This document shows, one piece after another, positions 8,235 to 15,866 of a stretch of 33,428 nucleotides of DNA. The DNA comes from JAEZVV01 sp036652035. Its GTDB lineage: Bacteria; Pseudomonadota; Gammaproteobacteria; Burkholderiales; Burkholderiaceae_F. Every line of letters begins with the position of its first letter. Within the stretch, counting starts at the first letter, position 1. The translations under genes and the position numbers were made by a program. The notes beneath the pieces are model-generated. The model was not told the DNA's origin and ran no database searches. It saw nothing but the letters and a program-made list of their open reading frames with translations. The DNA lies in assembly GCA_036652035.1 (NCBI GenBank), contig JAVVWR010000032.1:1-33428 (forward strand), given 5' to 3'.

Positions 8235-8944
8235 TGCCGCCCGCCGCGATGCAGGACAGCCGCGAAGACCGTCGAGAACTGCGCGCGGCGGTGATCGCCG
8301 CCGCGCTCGGCATGAATGCAGCGGGAATCAACGTCAACAAGAGCGGCAATGTGTCGGCGCGCTGCCTGCGCGGCGGGGTGGCGGGCTTGATCGTCACCCC
8401 GACCGGCCTGCCCTACGCGCAGCTCGTGCCCGACGACCTCGCCTTTGTGCCGCTGCGCGAGGACGGCGAATCGGCCGCGTACGCGCAGGGGCCACGCGCG
8501 CCCTCCAGCGAATGGCGCTTTCACCACGACCTGTACCGCGCCCGGCCCGAGTTCAACGCGATCGTCCACACCCACTCCTGCCACGCCACCGCGCTCGCCT
8601 GCCTGAGCGAGGGCATCCCGGCCTTTCACTACATGGTCGCCGCGGCGGGTGGCGCCGACATCCGCTGCGCGCCCTACGCCACCTTTGGCACGGCCGAGCT
8701 CTCTGCGCACGCGCTCACCGCGATGGAAGGCCGCAAGGCCTGCCTGCTCGCGCACCACGGCGTGATCGCCGCCGGGCGCGATCTGGAGTCCGCGCTCGCG
8801 CTGGCGATCGAGGTCGAGAACCTGGCGCGCACCTATGCCGAAGTGAGAAAACTCGGCACGCCGCCCTTGCTGCCCGCGGCCGAGATGGAACGCGTGATTG
8901 CCAAGTTCGCCAACTACGGCCAGGCGCCGTTGCGGATCGGCTGA
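8234..8944 (+). CDS. class II aldolase/adducin-family protein, probable deoxyribulose-/methylthioribulose-1-phosphate aldolase
   Basis: A 236-residue zinc aldolase of the FucA/AraD/MtnB superfamily. SGNVSAR and PTGLPY form the phosphate site. The metal and catalytic set E93, H112, H114 and H175 has the same spacing as E73/H92/H94/H155 of E. coli FucA (SSEWRFHHDLY, HTHSCHATALA, LLAHHG). It is coupled directly to mtnA (TGATG overlap), matching the mtnA-ald2 arrangement of the DHAP shunt. In that shunt the aldolase splits 5-methylthioribulose or 5-deoxyribulose 1-phosphate to DHAP plus an aldehyde. MtnB dehydratase belongs to the same fold and is the main alternative. However, the absence of mtnC and mtnD nearby and the FucA-like length favour the aldolase. 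The start could also be the GTG at 8231. Confidence 0.8.
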   Translation: MPPAAMQDSREDRRELRAAVIAAALGMNAAGINVNKSGNVSARCLRGGVAGLIVTPTGLPYAQLVPDDLAFVPLREDGESAAYAQGPRAPSSEWRFHHDLYRARPEFNAIVHTHSCHATALACLSEGIPAFHYMVAAAGGADIRCAPYATFGTAELSAHALTAMEGRKACLLAHHGVIAAGRDLESALALAIEVENLARTYAEVRKLGTPPLLPAAEMERVIAKFANYGQAPLRIG

Positions 8945-8954
8945 TCACTCGCGC

Positions 8955-9257
8955 TCAAGCCAGCTTGGCCAAAGCACGAGTGATGCGGTGAACCCGGTCG
9001 GCGTCGGTCTCGCCTGCCAGCCCCGACATGCCGCTGTGCTCGATCGCGCAGGCCATCAGCTGGAAAAACGCCCGGTCAAGCGCCTTGCGCGCGGCAGCCA
9101 GCTGCTGGGCGATGTCTTCGCAATCGGCGTTGCGTTCGATCATCCCCTGCACTCCACGCACCTGGCCTTCGACCCGCTTCAAGCGCAGGACCAGATCCCG
9201 CCGCAAGGCAGCGGGATCGCCGGCCTCGGCGGGAAGTTCGTCAGCGCTGGCAGGCAA
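8955..9257 (-). CDS. CsoR/RcnR-family (DUF156) transcriptional repressor
   Basis: A 100-residue all-helical repressor. RLKRVEGQVRGVQGMIE is the family's DNA-binding helix region, followed by DCEDIAQQLAAARKALDRAF. Relative to the conserved cysteine C46, canonical copper CsoR has His at +25 and Cys at +29. Here there are C70 at +24 and H74 at +28, so the sensor set is atypical and could respond to another metal, to persulfide or to an electrophile. It starts with TTG 9257, supported by AAGGAG seven bases upstream. It overlaps the end of the DUF2892 gene by 17 bases and is the last gene of the RND efflux operon, whose promoter carries a matching operator at 13911-13926. Confidence 0.87.
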   Translation of the reverse strand: MPASADELPAEAGDPAALRRDLVLRLKRVEGQVRGVQGMIERNADCEDIAQQLAAARKALDRAFFQLMACAIEHSGMSGLAGETDADRVHRITRALAKLA

Positions 9258-9465
9258 TCTCGCTCTCCTTGACGCCGAGCTTCTTGAGGATGATGGCGAG
9301 CGGGCAGAAGTTCGAGAAGCCGAACTGGAACAGGTTCAAGCCCACGAACAAGGTGAAGGCGAGAAACCACTGCGACACGAACAGCGGGCTGGCCGGCGCG
9401 CCCAGCGCAACGGAAACGGCAATAAAGAGGCCGGCGATGATGCGGATGCTGCGTTCAACGGTCAT
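9241..9465 (-). CDS. DUF2892 (YgaP-like) membrane protein
   Basis: A 74-residue protein with two membrane segments (IRIIAGLFIAVSVALGA and WFLAFTLFVGLNLFQFGF). The family ending FCPLAIILKKLGVKESE follows. This is the DUF2892 fold, also found as the C-terminal domain of the rhodanese YgaP, and often found near sulfur-handling genes. The NFCPL cysteine is conserved in the family. A GGGAGC ribosome-binding site precedes ATG 9465. It sits 18 bases after the permease gene and overlaps the CsoR-family gene, so it belongs to the same transcript. Function is unknown. A role beside a sulfane-sulfur or metal sensor is inference from context. Confidence 0.85.
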   Translation of the reverse strand: MTVERSIRIIAGLFIAVSVALGAPASPLFVSQWFLAFTLFVGLNLFQFGFSNFCPLAIILKKLGVKESEIACQR

Positions 9466-9483
9466 TTTTAAAGCTCCCTGGTT

Positions 9484-12400
9484 TTACTGCTCGCTGCCAA
9501 TCAGCGTGGCGACGCGGTGGCGGTTGATGGCGTAATAAAGAACGGGGATCACGATCAAGGTCAGAGCGGTCGAGACGAAAATGCCAAACAGCAGCGCGAT
9601 CGCCAGGCCGTTGAAGATCGGGTCGTCAAGAATGAACAAGGCGCCGAGCATGGCCGCCACGGCGGTCAGCACAATCGGCTTGGCGCGCGCCGCCGCGGCG
9701 TTGATCACCGCTTGCGAGAAGGCGACGCCAGACTTCAGTTCCTGGTTGATGAAGTCGACCAGCAGAATCGAGTTGCGCACGATGATCCCGGCCAGGGCGA
9801 TCATTCCGATCATCGAAGTCGCGGTGAACTGCGCGCCGAGCAGGGCGTGGCCCGGCATCACGCCGATGATGGTGAGCGGAATCGGCGCCATGATCACGAG
9901 CGGCGTGACATACGAGCGGAACTGGGCGACCACCAGCAGGTAGATCAGGATCAGGCCCACGCCGTACGCCGCTCCCATGTCGCGGAAGGTCTCGTAGGTG
10001 ATCTGCCACTCGCCGTCCCACTTGAGCGAGAAGCCCGCGTAGCGGTCGCCCGGCGGGGTGATCCAGCGCTCGGCGAGGCTCATGCCACCCGGCGCTTCGA
10101 TCTCGGCGAGCTTGCCGCGCATTTCGAACATGCCGTAGAGCGGCGAATCGGTCTTGCCCTTGCCGCCCGCCACATCGCCAAAGACGTAGACCACGGGCTG
10201 CAGGTCCTTGCGCCAGATGACTTGTTCACGAGCGAGCTTGACCGGCACCACCAGTTCGGCGAGCGCCACTTCAAAACCCTTGCCGCCCGCGTCCTGGCCA
10301 CGCACCCGCAGGTTGAGCAGCGCGTCGAGCGAACCCTTGGCGTTGTCGGCCAGGCCGACTCGCACCGGCACCGTGTACTTGCTCACGCCGTCGTGCACGG
10401 CGGTGACGTCGGCGGGACCGAGCGCCAGGCGCGCCATCTGCGCCACTTCGCTCACGGGGATGCCATAGAGCGCAGCCTTTTGCGGATCGACCCGCAGAGC
10501 TATCCGCTCGGCCGCATCGACCACGGTGTCGTCAATCGCGGTGATGTCGGGCGTCGCCTCGAACACCTGGCGAACCGCCTTGGCGAGCCGGGTCTGGGCG
10601 GCGTAATCGGGGCCGTAGATCTCGGCCACGATCGGGCTCATCACCGGCGGGCCGGGCGGCACTTCAACCACCTTCACATCGCCGCCGTGCTTCTTGGCAA
10701 CGGCGGCGAGCATCGGTTCGACGCTCGCGGCGATCTCATGGCTCTTGCGGCTCCGCTGGCTCTTGTGAGCAAGATTGACCTGAAGATCGCCCTGCTCGCC
10801 GGTGCTGCGCAGGTAGTACTGCCGCACCAGGCCGTTGAAATTGATCGGCGCCGACAGGCCGGCGTAGGCCTGCAGATCGGTGACTTCGGGCACCTTGGCC
10901 AGCTCGGCCGCCATCTCGCGCAGCACCGCCGCGGTGGTCTCGACCGGCGTGCCGGTGGGCATGTCGAGCACCACCTGGAATTCGCTCTTGTTGTCGAAGG
11001 GCAGCATCTTCAAGACCACCAGCTTCATCGGCACCAGAGCCACCGACAGGGCAATCGCGGCGGCGATTCCACCCGCGAGCTTCCAACGGTTGGTGCGGCC
11101 GCGGGTCTCGTCCACAAACGGCGTCATCGCGCGGGTGAAAAAGGCCGAGAGCTTTTGCGAGAGCTTGTCCGGCGCGGGCGCATGGGAGGCAGACCCGCCC
11201 TCGCCGTGGCCCTTGAGAAGCTTGGCCGCGAGCCAGGGCGTAACGGTGAACGCCACGGCGAGCGAGATCACCATCCCCATCGACGAGTTGATCGGGATCG
11301 GCGCCATGTACGGGCCCATCAGACCGCTGACAAAAGCCATCGGCAGCAGGGCCGCAATCACGGTGAAGGTGGCCAGAATGGTGGGGCCACCCACTTCGTC
11401 GACCGCGCGCGGGATGATCTGCGCCAGAGGCAGGTGGTCGATCCCCATGCGGCGGTGGATGTTCTCGACCACCACGATCGCGTCGTCGACCAGGATGCCG
11501 ATCGAGAAGATCAGAGCAAAGAGCGAGACCCGGTTGAGCGTGAAGCCCCAGGCCCAGCTCGCAAACAGCGTAAGAGCGAGCGTGAGCACCACCGCCGCGC
11601 CAACGATCGCCGCTTCGCGCCGGCCGAGCGCCATCCACACCAGCACCACCACCGACAGCGTGGCGAAGATCAGTTTCTTGATCAGCTGGTTGGCCTTCTC
11701 GGCCGCAGTCTCGCCGTAGTTGCGGGTGACCGTGACTTCGGTGTCGGCGGGGATCACCTGGCCTTTCAATTCATCGACCCGCTGGAGCACCGCCTCGGCA
11801 ACGCTGGCGGCGTTCTCGCCCGCCTTCTTGCTGATCGCGATCGTGACCGCCGGGGTCTCCTGGTAGACGCCTTGCGCGTCCTTGGCGCCGTACCAGACAT
11901 AACTCGTGGGCAGATCGGCGCCGGCGGTGACTCGCGCCACGTCGGCCAGAAACACCAACCGCTTTTCGCGTCCGCTGCCGCGAGTGCCGACCACCAACTG
12001 GCCGACATCGGCCGCGTTCTTCAGAAACTGGCCGGTGCGAACTTCAACGCTGCGGTTGGCCGAGGTCAAAGCGCCCGAGGGCAGCGACAGATTGGTGGCG
12101 GTGAGCGCGCGCGCGATGTCGGCCACCGTCACGCGATTGGCGCCCATGCGGTCGGGGTCGAGCGTGACCCGCACCACCGAATCCGGCCCGCCCAGCGTGG
12201 TCACTTCACGCGTGCCATTGACACGCTTGAGGTCGATCTCGAGCGAATGCGCCACTGCCTTGAGTTCAAAGGCGCTGATCTCGGGCCGCGCGCTGTGCAG
12301 GGTCAGGGTCACGATCGGAACGTCGTCGATGCCCTTGGGCTTGACGATGAAGTCGCCCACGCCGACGTGCTTGGGCACCCAGTCGGAGTTGGCCATCAGC

Positions 12401-12765
12401 GTGTCGTGCAGGCGCACCAGCGCGGCAATCCGGTCTTCGCCAACCTTGAACTGGACGGTGAGCACGGCCATGCCGGGCTGGGTCACCGAATACACGTGCT
12501 CGATCCCGGTGATCTGCGAGAGCACCTGCTCGGCCGGAATCGTGACGATGGCCTGCACGTCCTCGACCGCCGCGCCGGGGAAGGGAATGAAAACGTTGGC
12601 CATGGTCACGTTGATCTGCGGCTCTTCTTCCTTGGGCGTGACCAGGATGGCGAAGAGGCCGAGCAACATGGCGAGCAGAGCCAGCAGCGGCGTGAGCTGC
12701 GAGCGCTCGAAATACGAGGCGATGCGGCCGGAGATGCCCAGACGGGCGGCGAGGTCCTTGCTCAT
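9484..12765 (-). CDS. RND efflux permease, HAE-type motif
   Basis: A 1093-residue inner-membrane RND pump of full length. It has the N-terminal helix (FERSQLTPLLALLAMLLGLFAI), two large periplasmic loops and twelve membrane segments. The transmembrane-4 motif is SIGILVDDAIVVVENIHRR. The paired aspartates VDDA match the hydrophobe/amphiphile class rather than the DxxDGA pattern of heavy-metal (CusA/CzcA) pumps. It is driven by protons and works with the adaptor encoded ten bases upstream. AAGAGG lies just before ATG 12765. It is second in an operon controlled by a CsoR-family repressor, which is unusual for a pump with an organic-type motif. No outer-membrane channel gene lies in the operon. 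Confidence 0.92.
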   Translation of the reverse strand: MSKDLAARLGISGRIASYFERSQLTPLLALLAMLLGLFAILVTPKEEEPQINVTMANVFIPFPGAAVEDVQAIVTIPAEQVLSQITGIEHVYSVTQPGMAVLTVQFKVGEDRIAALVRLHDTLMANSDWVPKHVGVGDFIVKPKGIDDVPIVTLTLHSARPEISAFELKAVAHSLEIDLKRVNGTREVTTLGGPDSVVRVTLDPDRMGANRVTVADIARALTATNLSLPSGALTSANRSVEVRTGQFLKNAADVGQLVVGTRGSGREKRLVFLADVARVTAGADLPTSYVWYGAKDAQGVYQETPAVTIAISKKAGENAASVAEAVLQRVDELKGQVIPADTEVTVTRNYGETAAEKANQLIKKLIFATLSVVVLVWMALGRREAAIVGAAVVLTLALTLFASWAWGFTLNRVSLFALIFSIGILVDDAIVVVENIHRRMGIDHLPLAQIIPRAVDEVGGPTILATFTVIAALLPMAFVSGLMGPYMAPIPINSSMGMVISLAVAFTVTPWLAAKLLKGHGEGGSASHAPAPDKLSQKLSAFFTRAMTPFVDETRGRTNRWKLAGGIAAAIALSVALVPMKLVVLKMLPFDNKSEFQVVLDMPTGTPVETTAAVLREMAAELAKVPEVTDLQAYAGLSAPINFNGLVRQYYLRSTGEQGDLQVNLAHKSQRSRKSHEIAASVEPMLAAVAKKHGGDVKVVEVPPGPPVMSPIVAEIYGPDYAAQTRLAKAVRQVFEATPDITAIDDTVVDAAERIALRVDPQKAALYGIPVSEVAQMARLALGPADVTAVHDGVSKYTVPVRVGLADNAKGSLDALLNLRVRGQDAGGKGFEVALAELVVPVKLAREQVIWRKDLQPVVYVFGDVAGGKGKTDSPLYGMFEMRGKLAEIEAPGGMSLAERWITPPGDRYAGFSLKWDGEWQITYETFRDMGAAYGVGLILIYLLVVAQFRSYVTPLVIMAPIPLTIIGVMPGHALLGAQFTATSMIGMIALAGIIVRNSILLVDFINQELKSGVAFSQAVINAAAARAKPIVLTAVAAMLGALFILDDPIFNGLAIALLFGIFVSTALTLIVIPVLYYAINRHRVATLIGSEQ

Positions 12766-12774
12766 GGCGGCCTC

Positions 12775-13878
12775 TTATTTGGCGACCGGTGCGGCCGGCG
12801 CGGCCGGCGCCACCGGCGCCGCAAGGCGGTTCGGCAACACGCGCTCGCCCGCCGAGAGGCCGGCCAGCACCTCGACCCAGCCGTCGCCACTGGTCGCTCC
12901 CACCCGCACCTGGCGCAGCTGCGGCTGGCCGCCGGCGGAGATCACCTGCACCGCGGTCACTTCGCCGCGCTGGATCAAGGCCTGCGCCGGCACCACCAGG
13001 CGCTTGACCTTGCCCAGAGGCACCAGAACCTTGGCGGCCGTGCCGGGGATCAAGGCCGCGCCCTGCGGCTCGCGCGGCAGTTCGGCCCGGATCTGGGTCG
13101 AAAGCAGTGTGGGATCGGCCGCCGGCAACACCAGGGCGCTGGTGGCAACGATCGCCTGCGAGGCGCCCGGCACCAGAACGCGGACATGGCTGATCGGACC
13201 GGCGCCGCCGATCTTGGGCAACATGAACTGAGGGATCGAGCCGACCGCGCGCAGGGAACGCGGGTCGTGCACCGCGATCACCGGGCTGCCGGGCTGGGCC
13301 AGTTCGCCCGTCTCCATCAGGCGGCGAGTCACCACGCCATCGATCGGGGAGCGGATCTCGGCAAAGCTGCGGCTGGTCTGGGCCTGGCTGGTGCCAGCCT
13401 TGGCCGCGGCCACCGCCGCTTGCGCCGCGGCGAAATCAGCCTGCGCCTTGTCGAGCGCCGCCTGGCTGACAAAGTTCTTGGCCAGCAGGCTCTGGGTGCG
13501 CTCGACGTTGAGCTTGGCTTGCGAGAGCTGCGCCTGCGCCTGCGCCACTTGCGCCTGGTTGATCGCTACCTGAGCGTCGGTGGTGCGGGTGTCGATGTGC
13601 GCCAGCACCTGGCCGGCCTTGACCCCATCGCCCGCGTCAACCAAGAAGCGGGTGAGAGCGCCCGGAATCTGCGCACTGACCGTGGCCTGCTTGACCGCTT
13701 CGATCACGCCATCGGCCGCGTAGGCGTCGGTCACTTCGCGCAGTTCGACCACCAGGCCCGCTGGCGCGGCAAGCGGCGTTGCGGCTGGCTCGGTCTTGTC
13801 CTGCGCAAACAGCTGCTTGGCCAGCGGAGCAGCGAGTGCGGCCGTGACGGCCACAACGATCAACAAAGTCTTGTTCAT
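12775..13878 (-). CDS. RND efflux periplasmic adaptor (membrane fusion protein)
   Basis: A 367-residue HlyD/AcrA-type adaptor. It has an N-terminal signal or anchor (TLLIVVAVTAALAAPLAKQLF) and a lipoyl half-motif near 65-95 (ATVSAQIPGALTRFLVDAGD). A long coiled-coil hairpin follows (VAQAQAQLSQAKLNVERTQSLLAKN to AAKAGTSQAQ). The second lipoyl half (IRSPIDGVVTRRLMETGELAQPGSPV) and the beta-barrel/MP domain complete it. The tail is Ala-Pro rich (APVAPAAPAAPVAK). It links the permease to an outer-membrane channel. It is the first gene of the operon, with a CsoR-type palindrome 33-48 bases upstream of its start. Confidence 0.9.
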   Translation of the reverse strand: MNKTLLIVVAVTAALAAPLAKQLFAQDKTEPAATPLAAPAGLVVELREVTDAYAADGVIEAVKQATVSAQIPGALTRFLVDAGDGVKAGQVLAHIDTRTTDAQVAINQAQVAQAQAQLSQAKLNVERTQSLLAKNFVSQAALDKAQADFAAAQAAVAAAKAGTSQAQTSRSFAEIRSPIDGVVTRRLMETGELAQPGSPVIAVHDPRSLRAVGSIPQFMLPKIGGAGPISHVRVLVPGASQAIVATSALVLPAADPTLLSTQIRAELPREPQGAALIPGTAAKVLVPLGKVKRLVVPAQALIQRGEVTAVQVISAGGQPQLRQVRVGATSGDGWVEVLAGLSAGERVLPNRLAAPVAPAAPAAPVAK

Positions 13879-13910
13879 GCCCGGATTCCTATCGGAGTAC
13901 CCGGCAATCT

Positions 13911-13926
13911 ATACCCCCAGGGGTAT
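13911..13926. promoter_or_regulatory. CsoR-type operator at the RND operon promoter
   Basis: atacccccaggggtat is a perfect inverted repeat (ATACCCC-CA-GGGGTAT). A G/C-tract flanked by AT-rich ends is the known operator style of CsoR/RcnR-family repressors. On the minus strand it overlaps a TATAGA that can serve as a -10 element, so binding would block the promoter. The repressor that most likely binds it is encoded at the far end of the same operon (8955-9257), giving negative autoregulation. Confidence 0.75.
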
Positions 13927-13952
13927 CAAAACCATGCGACTCCGGTCCTCCG

Positions 13953-13966
13953 GTGACCGTGGTCAC
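13953..13966. promoter_or_regulatory. 14-bp palindrome upstream of the RND operon
   Basis: gtgaccgtggtcac is a perfect inverted repeat (GTGACC-GT-GGTCAC). It is located 27 bases upstream of the CsoR-type operator and just after the 3' end of the CYTH-CHAD gene. It could be a second regulator site. No regulator family is assigned. Confidence 0.35.
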
Positions 13967-13975
13967 ATCCGACGG

Positions 13976-15472
13976 TCAGAGCCGGAAGACGCGCAACTCC
14001 GCCATCGATGCGAGCACCCGCTCCGCGGCCAAAGCATGGCGCTCCTTGGTCTCTCGGCACGCACGAAGCAGCTCGGCGCGCAGAGCTGGCGGCACGCGCC
14101 GCGCTTCGACCCAGCCGCCGGCCACGGTGGCGTCGTGCGCGGCACCCAGCTCGGCCTGCAATTGAGCCAGAGCCTGGTCCCACGCCACCGCGTCGGCGCC
14201 GCTCCCGAGCAGTTCGATGCCGTAGCGCAGACACTTGGCCCTGACGCGCGCTTCGTGAATGAGCTCGTCTGGCGCCGCGGCCAGGCCCTCGCCCAGCGCG
14301 ATCAGACGCTGGCGCTGGCGCGCCAGCCGCGGGCTGGCCACGCGTTCGACCGCGCGCTTGCCCTTGGATGGCGCGTGCGCCCAGGCCAGCAAACCCAGCG
14401 CAAGAAGCGCATAGCGCGGACTGGCGAGTTCGACCCTCAGCTGCTGGCGCGCCGCCTGACGCTCCGCGTCAGCCTGCGCCTGGAGTTTGAGTTTGACCGC
14501 CGCGGGGCTCACCGCACCGGCGAGCAAGGCCGGCAGGATGGCTGCCGCCAGAACATCGGCATCACGCGCAGCGCCCAGGACACCGGCGAGCCAGCGCAAC
14601 TCGTCGGTCAGCGCCACCGGAAAGCGATCGCGCCGATCGAGCAGGCGCAGCGCCGACCGCCATCGGCGCAGGGCGACCCGCGCCTGGTGAACGAACTCCG
14701 CATCGTCGCTTTCGGCCAACCCGCGCTCGTTGGCGGCGATCACTGCCGCCGCGCCCGCGGCCACCTGGCGCAAGGCGGCATCGGCCGGCAGATCGAGCAC
14801 CGCTCCCGCACCCAGCGCCGCGGCGCTCGCCTTGCTCGGTGCCAAGGGCAAATTCGAGGCCAGGCGATAGCCGCGCGCCGCTTTCGATTCCGTGGCGGGC
14901 ACAAGACTCAGGGGCTGTTGGCGGCCGCTTCCTTGCGCCAGGCGCAGCGCCAGAGCAATCAGGGCCGACGGCGGACCGGACTTGAGTTCGAGTTCCAGCT
15001 CGCGGATCGGCGCCCGGCGCGCGTTGGCGCTCACGTGGCCGCGATCCAACGCGACTTCGATCCGCGCCCCTTCGCAATCGAACTCCCAGCGCGTGCGCTG
15101 GAAGCGGGTCTCGAACACCGCGGCCAACTCGCTTGCCGGATGCCGGGCGAGCAGATCGGCGAGCGGCGTATCGGCCAAGGCTTTCAGATCAAGCCGCGGC
15201 TGGCCGCGCCGCCGGCGGACCGGCATTTCCCACTCGCCCCGTCGGCTCAGAGCGGCCTCGGCGCCCGCGGTCTTGAGCGTCTGGACCCAGCCGCTCGCCT
15301 GCCGCCGCAATCGCAAGCCCATGCGGTGGCGGGCCAGCAAGCCCTCCGCAGTATCGAAATAGATGTTGTCGAGCCACTCGACTTGCGGCTCGGCCCAATG
15401 CGACAAGCGGCGCAGCAGCGGCGCGACCGATCGGGCTGCCAGCGCCAGTTTGAGTTCGACCTCGGCCGCCAT
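13976..15472 (-). CDS. CYTH-CHAD domain protein (inorganic triphosphatase-like)
   Basis: A 498-residue protein. It begins MAAEVELKLAL, carrying the ExExK signature of the CYTH triphosphate tunnel fold (residues 1 to about 205). Supporting CYTH residues lie in NIYFDTAEGLLARHRMGLRLRR and in ELELELKSG. The CHAD helical domain (about 275-490) has the expected conserved histidines and basic residues in VHQARVALRRWRSALRL and IHEARVRAKCLRYGIELL. Such proteins hydrolyse tripolyphosphate, and the CHAD part binds polyphosphate granules. The ATG at 15470-15472 was chosen because the CYTH motif must start there and CGGAGT precedes it. No ppk or ppx gene is adjacent. It diverges from the small hypothetical gene at 15624. 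Confidence 0.88.
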   Translation of the reverse strand: MAAEVELKLALAARSVAPLLRRLSHWAEPQVEWLDNIYFDTAEGLLARHRMGLRLRRQASGWVQTLKTAGAEAALSRRGEWEMPVRRRRGQPRLDLKALADTPLADLLARHPASELAAVFETRFQRTRWEFDCEGARIEVALDRGHVSANARRAPIRELELELKSGPPSALIALALRLAQGSGRQQPLSLVPATESKAARGYRLASNLPLAPSKASAAALGAGAVLDLPADAALRQVAAGAAAVIAANERGLAESDDAEFVHQARVALRRWRSALRLLDRRDRFPVALTDELRWLAGVLGAARDADVLAAAILPALLAGAVSPAAVKLKLQAQADAERQAARQQLRVELASPRYALLALGLLAWAHAPSKGKRAVERVASPRLARQRQRLIALGEGLAAAPDELIHEARVRAKCLRYGIELLGSGADAVAWDQALAQLQAELGAAHDATVAGGWVEARRVPPALRAELLRACRETKERHALAAERVLASMAELRVFRL

Positions 15473-15623
15473 GTTCAAGACTCCGGCGCGATCGCAAGCC
15501 AGCGATCCAGCGCCCGACCACACCGTGTTTTCATCAAAAGGCCTCGAGCAGCGTCGATGCGAGAATGGCGACCCGGCCACGACCGTGACGGCAACCAAGA
15601 ATCGCTCACAGGAAAATCCATTC

Positions 15624-15866
15624 ATGCCTCATCGCAAGCCCCGCGAAGCGCCGCTCTGGCGCAAGCCCGACGGTACGCCGGTGGCGTGTGTCGAGAAGAT
15701 CAAGGTCTTGAACGACAACTACCGCGAACTGCGCGAGCTGGCTCAGGACGCGCTCGAAGATGCCGTGCTGATGGGCTGCGCCGAGGATCAGGTGCGGCTC
15801 GCGCTCCACCTTCTGGTGGACGAGCTCGTCAATCCCTACCACGAGTCCGACCCGCCGCAGGGCTGA
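15624..15866 (+). CDS. small conserved-looking hypothetical protein
   Basis: An 80-residue, soluble, acidic protein starting MPHRKPREAPLWRKPDGTP, then VACVEKIKVLNDNYRELRELAQDALEDAVLMGCAEDQVRLALHLLVDELVNPY. The predicted core is two or three amphipathic helices with two cysteines. ATG 15624 follows AGGAAAA. I do not recognise a characterised family. Its coding style (GC-rich third positions, well-formed helices) supports a real gene. Its last 38 bases overlap the end of the converging MFS gene. Confidence 0.65.
   Translation: MPHRKPREAPLWRKPDGTPVACVEKIKVLNDNYRELRELAQDALEDAVLMGCAEDQVRLALHLLVDELVNPYHESDPPQG

Noticed and set aside
8234..8944. Annotation as MtnB dehydratase
   Set aside because: MtnB has the same fold, but FucA-like ligand spacing and the absence of mtnC and mtnD beside it make the DHAP-shunt aldolase more likely. 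It is kept as an alternative, not excluded.
9517..13956. A plus-strand open frame of nearly 1,480 codons opposite the RND genes
   Set aside because: It is rich in His, Arg, Asp and Gln without domain patterns, and mirrors the GC-rich RND operon on the other strand, which has clear family motifs and ribosome-binding sites.
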